From Serripes groenlandicus (Eukaryota > Mollusca > Bivalvia > Cardiida > Cardiidae): a DNA stretch of 64,000 nt. The stretch's first letter is position 1. Each line of letters opens with the position of its first letter. Positions 36,555-64,000 of this stretch are shown here, one piece after another. The DNA lies in the NCBI GenBank assembly GCA_031761405.1, contig JASEVX010000001.1, positions 114,811,071 through 114,875,070 on the forward strand. Reading direction: 5' to 3'. The translations under genes and the position numbers were made by a program. The notes beneath the pieces are model-generated. The model saw only the letters and a list, made by a program, of their open reading frames with translations. It was not told where the DNA came from and ran no database searches.

Positions 36555-38878
36555 ACACAGCTATCAATTGGGTATTCAACAAAGAGTCAAAGCGCGAATC
36601 TACTGCTATATAAGAATAACCACACAGCTATCAATTAGTTATTCAACAAAAAGTCAAAGCGCGAATCTACTGCTATATACGAATAATCAAACAGCTATCA
36701 ATTGGTTATTCAACAAATACTTAAAGCGCGAATCTACTGCTATATACGAATAACCACACACATATCAATTGGTTATTCAACAAAGAGTCAAAGCGCGAAT
36801 CTACTGCTATAAACGAATAACCACACATCTATCAATTGGTTATTCAACAAAGATTGAAAGCTTGAATCTACTGCTATATATGAATACCCAGCCAGCTATC
36901 AATTGGTTATTCAACAAAGAGTCAAAGCTTGAATCTACTGCTATATGTAAATACCCAGCCAGCTATCAATTGGGTATTCAACAAAGAGTCAAAGCGCGAA
37001 TCTACTGCTATGTACGAATAACCACACAGCTATCAATTAGTTATTCAACAAAAAGTCAAAGCGCGAATCTACTGCTATATACGAATAACCACACAGCTAT
37101 CAATTAGTTATTCAACAAAATGTCAAAGCGCGAATCTGCTGCTATATAAGAATAACCACACAGCCATCAATTAGTTATTCAACAAAAAGTCAAAGCGCGA
37201 ATCTACTGCTATATACGAATAACCACAAAGCTATCGATTGGTTATTCAACATATAGTCAAAGCGCGGATCTGCTGCTTTATACGAATAACCACAAACACA
37301 TCAATTGGTTATTCAACAAAGAGTCAAAGCTTGAATCTACTGCTATATATGAATACCCAGCCAGCTATCAATTGGGTATTCAACAAATAGTCAAAACTTG
37401 AATCTACTGCTATATGTGTATACCTATACAGCTACCAATGGCTTATTCAACAAAGAGTCAAAGCTTGAATCTACTGCTATATGTGAATACCCAGCCAGCT
37501 ATCAATTGGGTATTCATCAAAGAGTCAAAGCGCGAATCTACTGCTATATACGAATAACCACACAACTATCAATTAGTTATTCAACAAAAAGTCAAAGCGC
37601 GAATCTACTGCTATATACGAATAACCACAAAGCTATCGATTGGTTATTCAACATATAGTCAAAGCGCGGATCTGCTGCTTTATACGAATAACCACAAACA
37701 CATCAATTGGTTATTCAACAAAGAGTCAAAGCTTGAATCTACTGCTATATATGAATACCCAGCCAGCTATCAATTGGGTATTCAACAAATAGTCAAAACT
37801 TGAATCTACTGCTATATGTGTATACCTATACAGCTACCAATGGCTTATTCAACAAAGAGTCAAAGCTTGAATCTACTGCTATATGTGAATACCCAGCCAG
37901 CTATCAATTGGGTATTCATCAAAGAGTCAAAGCGCGAATCTACTGCTATATACGAATAACCACACAACTATCAATTAGTTATTCAACAAAAAATCAAAGC
38001 TCGAATCTACTGCTATATACGGATAACCACACAGCTATCAATTGGTTATTCAACAAATAGTCAAAGCGCGAATCTACTGCTATATATGAATAACCACACA
38101 TATATCAATTGGTTATTCAACAAAGAGTCAAAGCTTGAATCTACTGCTATATATGAATACCCACACAGCTATCAATTGGTTATTCAAAACAGGATCATAG
38201 CTTGAATCTACTGCTATATATGAATTCCAACACAGCTATCAATTGGTTATTCAACAAATAGTCAAAACTTGAATCTACTGCTATATGTGAATACCCATAC
38301 AGCTATCAATTGGGTATTCAACAAAGAGTCAAAGCGAGAATCTACTGCTATATACGAATAACCACACAGCTAGCGAATTAGTTATTCAACAAAAAGTCAA
38401 AGCGCGAATCTACTGCTATATACGAATAACCACACAGCTATCAATTAGTTATTCAACAAAAAGTCAAAGCGCGAATCTACTGCTATATACAAATAACCAA
38501 ACATATATCAATTGGTTATTGAACAAAGAGTCAAAGCGCGAATCTACTTCTATAAACGAAAAACCACACAGCTATCAATTGGTTATTCAACAAATAGTCA
38601 AAGTGCATATCTGCTTCTATATACGAATAACCAAGCAGCTATCAATTGGTTATTCAACAAAGATACAAAGCTTGAATCTACTCCTATATACGAATAACCA
38701 CACAGCTATCAATTAGTTATTCAACAAAAAGTCAAAGCTCGAATCTACTGCTATATACGAATAACCACACAGCTATCATTGGTTATTCAACAAAGAGTCA
38801 AAGCTTGAATCGACTGATATATGCGTATACCAACACAACTAGCAATTGGTTACTGAACAAAGAGTCAAAGCGCGAAAT
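36555..38878 (+). repeat. 67-bp satellite array, left arm (about 34 monomers)
   Basis: The unit is CAAAGAGTCAAAGCGCGAAT + CTACTGCTATATACGAATAA + CCACACAGCTATCAATTGGT + TATTCAA. The start of AGCGCGAATC recurs at 36591, 36658 and 36725, giving a period of 67. Two main variants alternate: one with GCGCGAATC and GAATAACC, another with GCTTGAATC and GAATACCC. A block of six monomers (402 bp) at about 37263-37664 is repeated at about 37665-38066. Confidence 0.92.
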
Positions 38879-39124
38879 AGAATTAAAACGCTTAATATAC
38901 TGCCACATGTGAATGTCCTTCCAGCCAGTAATTACGTATTCAACATAAAGCAATAGATCCAATATATAGCCGTGGGCGAATACCCACACAGCTATTAATT
39001 GAATATTTAATTAACAGTCAAGGCGCGAATCTACTGCTATATACGTATATCCAGCCAGCTAGTAGTTGGACGTTTCAACATCAAGTAATAGGGCGAACTA
39101 CCTGCCACGGGTTCCTTTGTCTTA
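38879..39124. other. centre of the palindrome, with a decayed terminal module
   Basis: This ~245-bp spacer between the arms is not satellite monomer throughout. It holds ATATATAGCCGTGGGCGAAT followed by ACCCACACAGC and, further on, CCAGCCAGCTAGTAGTTGG. Both resemble the outer terminal modules of the element (CTATAGCCATGGGCGACAAC and CAGCCAGCTAGTAGTTGGG). A diverged copy of the end module therefore sits in the middle, in the left-arm orientation. Confidence 0.6.
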
Positions 39125-42100
39125 TAATTTACGTATATAGCAGTAGATTTGCGCTGTGACTTTTTGTTGAATAAATAATTGATAGCTGGCTGGGTATTCA
39201 TATATAGCAGTATATTCAAGCTTTGACTATTTGTTGAATAACTAATTGATAGCTGTGTGGGTATTCGTATATATGTGTGGTTATTCGTATATAGCAGTAG
39301 ATTCGCGCTATGACTTTTTGTTGAATAACCAATTGATAGCTGTGTGGTTATTCGTATATAGCAAAAGATTTGTGCTTTGACTCTTTGTTGAATACCCAAT
39401 TGATAGCTGGCTGGGTATTCATATAAAGCAGTAGATTCAAGCTTTGACTCTTTGTTGATTAATCGTATATAGCCGTAGATTCGCGCTTTGACTCTTTGTT
39501 GACTAACCAATTGATAGATGTGTGAGTATTCATATATAGCAGTAGATTCGCGCTTTGACTATTTGTTGAATAACTAATTGATAGCTGCGTGGGTATTCGT
39601 ATATATCAATAGATTCGTGCTTTGACGTTATGTTGAATAACTAATTGGTAGCTGTGTGGTTATTCTAAAATAGCAATAGATTCGCGCTTTGATCCTTTGT
39701 TGAATATCCAATTGATAGCTGGCTGGCTATTCACATATAGCTGTAGATTCAAGCTTTGACTCTTTGTTGAATAACCAATTGATAGCTGTGTGGGTATTCA
39801 CATATAGCAGTAGATTCAAGCTTTGACTCTTTGTTGAATACCCAATAGATAGCTGGCTGGATATTCATATATAGCAGTAGATTCAAGTTTGGACTCTTTG
39901 TTGAATAACCAATTGATAGTTGTGTGCTTATTCTTATATAGCAGTAGATTCAAGTTTTGACTTTATTGTTGAATAACTAATTGATAGCTGTGTGGTTATT
40001 CGCATATAGCAGTAGATTCGCGCCTTGACTTTTTGTTGAATAACTAATTGATAGCTGTGTGGTTATTCGTATATAGCAGTAGATTCACGCTTTGAATCTT
40101 TGATGTATACCCAATTGATAGCTGGCTGGGTATTCACATATAGCAGTAGATTCGCGCTTTGAATGTTTGTTGAATAACCAATGGATAGCTGTGTGGTTAT
40201 TCACATATAGCAGTAGATTCAAGCTTTGACTTTTTGTTGAATACCCAATTGATAGCTGGCTGGGTATTCATATAAAGCAATAGATTCAAGCTTTGACTCT
40301 TTGTTGAATAACCAATTGATATATGTGTGGTTATTCGTATATAGCATTAGATTCGCGCTTTGATTATTTGTTGAATTACTAATTGATAGCTGTCTTGTTA
40401 TTCGTATATAGCAGTAGATTCGTGCTTTGACATTTTATTGAATAACTAATTGATAGCTGTGTGGTTATTCGTATATAGCAGTAGATTCGCGATTTGACGT
40501 TTTGTTGAATACCCAATTGCTAGCTTGCTGGGTATTCACATATAGCAGTAGATTCAAGACTTGACTCTTTGTTGAATAACCAATTGATAGCTGTCTGGGT
40601 ATTCATATATAGCAGTAGATTCAAGCTTTGACTCTTTGTTGAATAACCAATTGATATATGTGTGGTTATTCGTATATAGCAGTAGATTCGCGCTATGACT
40701 TTTTGTTGAATAACCAATTGATAGCTGTGTGGTTATTCGTATATAGCAAAAGATTTGTGCTTTGACTCTTTGTTGAATACCCAATTGATAGCTGGCTGGG
40801 TATTCACATATAGCAGTAGATTCAAGCTTTGACTGTTTGTTGAATAACCTATTGATAGCTGTGTGGGTATATCATATAGCAGTAGATTCAAGCTTTGATT
40901 CTTTGTTGAATACCCAATTGATAGCTGGCTGGGTATTCATATATAGCAGTATATTCAAGCTATGACTATTTGTTGAATAACTAATTGATAGCTGTGTGGG
41001 TATTTGTATATAGCAGTAGATTCGCGCTTTGACTTTTTGTTGAATAACTAATTGATAGCTTTGTGGCTATTCGTATATAGCAGTAGATTCGCGCGTTGAC
41101 TCTTTGTTGAATACCCAATTGATAGCTGGCTGGGTATTCATATAAAGCATTAGATTCAAGCTTTGACTCTTTGTTGATTAATCGTATATAGCAGTAGATT
41201 CGCGCTTTGACTCTTTGTTGAATAACTAATTGATAGATGTGTGAGTATTCATATATAGCAGTAGATTCGCGCTTTGACTATTTGTTGAATAACTAATTGA
41301 TAGCTGTGTGGGTATTCGTATATAGCAATAGATTCGTGCTTTGACGTTTTGTTGAATAACCAATTGATATATGTGTGGTTATTCATATATAGCGGTATAT
41401 TCGCGCTTTGACTATTTGTTTAATAACCAATTGATAGCTGTGTGGTTATTCGTTTATAGCAGTAGATTCGAGATTTGATTTTATTGTTGAATAACTAATT
41501 GATAGCTGTGTGGTTATTCGTATATAGCAGTATATTCGCTTTTTGACTCTTTGATGAATACCCAATTGATAGCTGGCTGGGTATTCACATATAGCAGTAG
41601 ATTCAAGCTTTGACTCTTTGTTGAATACCCAATTGATAGCTGGCTGGATATTCATATATAGCAGTAGATTCAAGTTTGGACTCTTTGTTGAATAACCAAT
41701 TGATAGTTGTGTGGTTATTCTTATATAGCAGTATATTCAAGTTTTGACTTTTTGTTGAATAACTAATTGATAGCTGTGTGGTTATTCGCATATAGCAGTA
41801 GATTCGCGCCTTGACTTTTTGTTGAATAACTAATTGATAGCTGTGTGGTTATTCGTATATAGCAGTAGATTCGCGCTTTGAATCTTTGATGAATACCCAA
41901 TTGATAGCTGGCTGGGTTTTCATATAAAGCAGTAGATTCAATCTTTGACTCTTTGTTGAATAACCAATTGGTAGCTGGCGGGTTATTCATATAAAGCAGT
42001 AGATTCAAGCTTTGACTCTTTGTTGAATAACCAATTGATAGATGTGTGGTTATTCGTATATAGCAGTAGATTCGCGCGTTGACTCTTTGTTGAATACCCA

Positions 42101-42695
42101 ATTGATAGCTGGCTGGGTATTCATATAAAGCAGTAGATTCAAGCTTTGACTCTTTGTTGATTAATCGTATATAGCAGTAGATTCGCGCGTTGACTCTTTG
42201 TTGAATAACCAATTGATAGATGTGTGAGTATTCATATATAGCAGAAGATTCGTGCTTTGACTCTTTGTTTAATACCCAATTGATAGCTGGCTGGGTATTC
42301 ACATATAGCAGTAGATTCAAGCTTTGACTGTTTGTTGAATAACCAATTGATAGCTGTGTGGGTATGTCATATAGCAGTAGATTCAAGCTTTGACTCTTTG
42401 TTGAATACCCAATTGATATCTGGCTGGGTATTCATATAAAGCAGTAGATTCAAGCTTTGATTCTTTGTTGAATAACTAATTGAAAGATGTGTGGTTATTC
42501 GTATATAACAGTACATTCGCGCTTTGACTATTTGTTGAATAACCAATTGATAGCTGTGTGGTTATCCGTATATAGCAGTAGATTCGCGCTTTGACTTTTT
42601 GTTGAATAACTAATGGATAGCTGTGTGGTTATTCGTATATAGCAGTAGATTCGCGCTTTGACTCTTTGTTGAATACCCAATTGATAGCTTTGTGT
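39125..42695 (-). repeat. 67-bp satellite array, right arm inverted (about 53 monomers)
   Basis: The same 67-bp unit as the left arm reads on the minus strand throughout (TTGTTGAATAACCAATTGAT + AGCTGTGTGGTTATTCGTAT on the plus strand). The two arms differ in length and in the order of variants, so the right arm is not a simple mirror of the left. Occasional monomers are shortened (for example near 39450 and 41175, where GTTGATTAATCGTATATAGC skips about 40 bp). Confidence 0.92.
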
Positions 42696-43026
42696 GTATT
42701 CGCCGATGGCTATAGATTCGATAATATGGCGAACACCCAACTACTAGCTGGCTGTTTATTCGTACTCTGGCAGTAGATTGAATACCCAACTACCAATCAC
42801 CAACTAACTGCTATCTTCACACACCTCATTAAGACTCATTGAGTAATTGTTACTTAGAATTTAATCGAGACATAAGAAAGAAAGAAATGATTGCCGAGAA
42901 TTCTTGATTGGCGATTAGATTTAGTCTATAAATAATAGAATATACTCCGTGGTGTTACGATGGTGTGTACTGAAGGTACCTGGATTGTTGGCGGATTCGA
43001 TTGAGACTGCTCATATATCCAAAATG

Positions 43027-43165
43027 TAACCGTTTCCCTCATACGACAATTCTGCAGCAGACGACTTTGAACATATTTTGTCAAAAAATAGAAAATCGCT
43101 GTAATCGATTTGAGCAATTTCTTCTTTTGTCACTATGTTTTCAAAAAGCCGTCTGCTGCAGATCT
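43027..43165. mobile_element. piggyBac-like MITE, internally deleted
   Basis: AACCGTTTCCCTCATACGAC to GCCGTCTGCTGCAGAT. The middle, including one hairpin arm, is missing. Confidence 0.68.
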
Positions 43166-43422
43166 ACATGAGTGAAATCAATAGTATTCTAACAGGGTAT
43201 CTCTGATATTTTTCCTACTGCTATGTGAGCATAATTTAAACGTGGAGTGTATGGTATCTTTGCGTTAAACGATGTACAAGTCGTTTTTCCTTCAACATAG
43301 TTTCGAGCCATGGGGTAGTTTCTGGAATCTGACAGCGGCATTTACTGTAATATATCATCGCTTATATTCCTGGTGGTTATTGTCCGTTTGTGCCTGGGTG
43401 ATGACCACGGGCTATTCATACA

Positions 43423-43653
43423 TTAACCGTTTCCCTCATACGGCAATTCTGCAGCAGACGACTTTCAACATATTTTGTGAAAAAATAGAATATCTCTATA
43501 ATTGAATGGATAACCTATGACAAAAAGTGGAAAACATTGTGGCAAAAGGAGAAATTGCACGTTTTGTGCAATTTCTTCTTTTTGTCGCTATGTTTTCAAA
43601 AAGCCGTCTGCTGCAGATGCGTCAGAAAGCGTCTATATGAGGGAAACGGTTAA
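43423..43653. mobile_element. piggyBac-like TTAA MITE with matched CCGTTT/AAACGG ends
   Basis: TTAACCGTTTCCCTCATACG to TATGAGGGAAACGGTTAA. Both ends carry the same C-to-G change relative to the CCCTTTCCC family. Confidence 0.83.
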
Positions 43654-44369
43654 GGCGCGGCAAACAAGTCAGAGGTCTTGTAGCGTTTCCTCCCTTTAGA
43701 CTCCACATAAAGGTATAGTGTTGAAAAACGTTGAAGTAAAAGTTATGTTATCAGGGCTCGTATTGGTCAACGCTTCTTCATGTAAATAAACATTTACCAC
43801 CTCTGTTAGGCAAGGCGATTTCGGTAAGAGATCTGTATTTAATAACAGTGTCAGCATTCGGCAATTTTCGTAAGAGGTCGTAATACATCAGTACTGTTTG
43901 AGAACTTGTCGATCAATTTCGATGGTCTTCCGCCTCGGTTATGTAGACATTAGAACGTCTATCTGGAGAGCGGGATATCAGGATCGACTTTTGAAAAGAT
44001 TGTAGCAAAAGAGAAAGTTGATCTTGAGTTTTAAAACCCTCTACTGTAGATTTATGGTATATTGGACAGGTTAGCATATCACAAATTTGATGAAAACAAA
44101 AGCACGTATTAATTACGTTGTATATACATATGTTCATAAAGAACAAGATCAGGATCGGAATCGGGTCATTTTTACCGAGTAAAACTAGTTTCCATATCAA
44201 CGAAGTCCGGAAGTCGAGCAGTTGTTAAATTGATGTAGAACATAACTTGAACTTCCCGAACATTTCGTCGGCATGTGGGAAAGGGTTAATTCCCCCTTGA
44301 TATCTTGTTCTCGCTTCCTCTTATGCTTCGCTTGATGAATTGAACGAGATTTATCGTAAAATACATTAC

Positions 44370-44506
44370 AAGTTCTATGCTGTAGGAACTGCGATACTGT
44401 ATATATCCAATGCCTTCAAACTTCAAGTTTACTTTTGAACCAGAACTGAACACGAAAAGGAAAGAATGCTCTATATTTTCACCGCAATAATTGTAGACTC
44501 GACTCT
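44370..44506 (-). other. possible minus-strand exon, CUB-like flavour
   Basis: Read on the minus strand, TTGTTTCCTTTAG is followed by an open frame with VYNYCGEN and FVFSSGSKVNLKFEG, ending at CTT|GTAATG. The pattern of a Cys-Gly turn, a hydrophobic strand, SSG and alternating hydrophobics resembles the last third of a CUB domain. No neighbouring CUB exons were seen on this strand. It would lie just 5' of the kinase HRD exon. Chance or a pseudogene fragment is equally possible. Confidence 0.18.
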
Positions 44507-44540
44507 CTAAAGGAAACAATGCATATTTTTAGCGTTCATT

Positions 44541-44620
44541 AACCCTTTCCTACATACAACAGTTATGCAGCAGACGACTTTGAAAACATCTAGGCAAAAA
44601 CATTGAAAATCCCCATAAAT
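44541..44620. mobile_element. piggyBac-like MITE, left third
   Basis: TTAACCCTTTCCTACATACA then CAGCAGACGACTTTGAAAAC, lost after AATCCCCATAAATGAA. It lies 120 bp before the HRD exon. A matching orphan right end (CATGTGGGAAAGGGTTAA) is at 44272-44289. Confidence 0.62.
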
Positions 44621-44739
44621 GAACAGTGACCGCTCGTCTGTGCTAAGTTCACACCGTTGAAACCCCCTGCATCGTTGCAAAACCGCATTTTCTTGAGTTA
44701 TATGGGTTCGTAACTAATATATGTGTTGTCTATTTTCAG

Positions 44740-63147
<18,408 letters not shown>

Positions 63148-63821
63148 GTAAGTTGTAGTCCCTTGTCACCGACTTCTTTGCGTTATTGTTAGCTCACAGA
63201 ATTGATCGCCGCTCGAGGCGTTCATGGTAAAGTTCTTTCTTGATAGGCACATGTCCTAGCTTAGTACTGCTTAGTACTGCTTAGTCACCCAGAATTAATG
63301 GATGAGTGTTAGGTCGCCGTGATCTAAAAGAAATGCTTTTACGTAAAACCCTAATTAATTAAATAAACATATCTTAAGTCATAAATAAGGGATATAATTC
63401 ATGTTTTTCAAGTCCTTGAAGAATTTTCTAACAAAGAAGATTCCTCGGAATACTACCAACAATGGCATGCGATGGAATAATACGAGAGATAGTTTGGGAT
63501 AATGACCAATAAACTCATTTCATCAACTAACCTGTACAAACGAGACTATTCATCCATTTTATTGTGTAGATGATCGTTGTTTTAATTTCTTTATGGTATA
63601 TATTCAAACATAGTTTAGATGTACATGTAGTTGATTGGAAAGTCTTTAACTAGCATGGCGTGTAAGAGATCGAACCAAGGCCTATTGCGGAGTTAGAAAT
63701 GAACGCAATAGAGTGAACACATATATTCATATTACTACTACTTAATATAAAATCGTTCACTGGTTTTCATACAATTATCTCTGTTGCTTTATTTTTCTTT
63801 TGATATACTTTTTCTGCTTAT
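63148..63821. other. intron after the last visible exon
   Basis: No further exon in phase 0 could be found. One AG-bounded candidate (after AGCTCACAG at about 63192) meets a stop at once. Confidence 0.5.
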
Positions 63822-63935
63822 CATAACGATATTTCGAATGTTCCAGTTAGGCACTATATCATAACGATTGTTGGAATGTTTCAGTTAGGCACTATATCAT
63901 AACGATTGTTGGAATGTTCCATTTAGGCACTATTA
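63822..63935 (+). repeat. 38-bp tandem repeat, three copies
   Basis: CATAACGATTGTTGGAATGT + TTCAGTTAGGCACTATAT, repeated three times with small changes. A smaller 10-bp triplet (AGTACTGCTT) is at 63257-63287. Confidence 0.88.
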
Positions 63936-64000
63936 GACCATGAACATGTAAAGTAGTTTTGACCGCCGCTTGAAATCATGTGATCGATTATATGGAAGAC

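Larger units (their letters stand above)
36422..42826. mobile_element. 6.4-kb foldback-like palindrome built of 67-bp satellite
   Basis: The ends are inverted copies: 36422 reads AGGTGTGTGAAGTTAGCAGT and the reverse complement from 42826 reads AGGTGTGTGAAGATAGCAGT. About 130 bp of non-satellite terminal module match on both sides (including AACAGCCAGCTAGTAGTTGG and CCATATTATCGAATCTATAG). Inside, the left arm is a direct array of a 67-bp unit and the right arm is the same unit inverted. This is the layout of foldback (FB/Galileo-type) elements, whose long terminal inverted repeats contain tandem subrepeats. No transposase frame is present, and all frames here are repeat translations. A target-site duplication is not clear. 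The left flank is a remnant of the GTTGTGGGTACTC hairpin MITE. Confidence 0.7.

Noticed and set aside
36508..42740. Repetitive frames such as SYQLGIQQRVKARIYCYIR
   Set aside because: Open in a frame of the 67-bp satellite only. Period 67 is not a multiple of three, so the frame shifts each monomer, and no start, splice or domain context exists. The same peptides recur in each frame.
36422..42826. CRISPR-like array
   Set aside because: Regular 67-bp repeats, but with no unique spacers, in a eukaryotic genome and in inverted arms.
43272..43420. Trp-rich frame (PWGSFWNLTAAF ... WWLLSVCAWV) as a membrane protein exon
   Set aside because: It looks protein-like, but it lacks a clear upstream splice site and runs into a piggyBac-like MITE. 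No relative was recognised.

Overview
The window looks like a piece of a nuclear genome from a mollusc, most likely a bivalve. It is AT-rich, intron-rich and gene-poor. It is packed with short non-autonomous DNA transposons and with tRNA-derived SINEs whose 3' end (GCCGTGATATAACTGAAA..., then GTTAAAC) is, from memory, widespread in bivalves. The species cannot be fixed from sequence alone. There is no bacterial-style gene organisation, and most open frames longer than 60 codons fall inside repeats.

One gene can be supported. It lies on the + strand from 44740 and runs off the right edge. Nine exons join in frame through GT/AG junctions (44740-44799, 49129-49255, 50554-50705, 51226-51380, 53354-53383, 57029-57158, 57783-57872, 58503-58634, 62942-63147). 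A possible alternative 3' exon lies at 60987-61072. The product is a Ser/Thr kinase of the CAMK / AMPK-related group: HRD catalytic loop, DFG loop, APE motif, C-lobe, a UBA-like helical segment, then a basic tail with a His/Lys run and Ser-Pro sites. The N-lobe exons and the C-terminus were not found, so the gene is partial at both ends. The closest subfamily (HUNK-like, SNF1-like or other) is unresolved.

Region by region. 0-31.8 kb: no supported gene; a mosaic of piggyBac-like TTAA MITEs, a ~260 bp ATGAGCC MITE, a hAT-like element that carries the core of that MITE, hairpin MITEs and SINEs, often nested. A 30-bp minisatellite with a 208-bp higher-order period sits at 2.3-3.4 kb. 31.8-32.6 kb: a pure-pyrimidine TCTC/TGTC microsatellite. 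36.4-42.8 kb: a 6.4-kb inverted repeat whose arms are arrays of a 67-bp satellite (about 34 monomers on the left, about 53 inverted monomers on the right) ending in matching ~130-bp terminal modules, like a foldback transposon. 44.7-64 kb: the kinase gene, with introns full of the same MITEs. 45.37-48.47 kb: a 200-N gap flanked by two copies of the same ~1.45 kb, which looks like an unmerged contig overlap.

The only functional inference is that the kinase is a cytosolic or nuclear signalling enzyme of the LKB1-activated type. Everything else is repeat biology. The strongest candidate for something undescribed is the foldback-like satellite palindrome with its hairpin-forming monomers.
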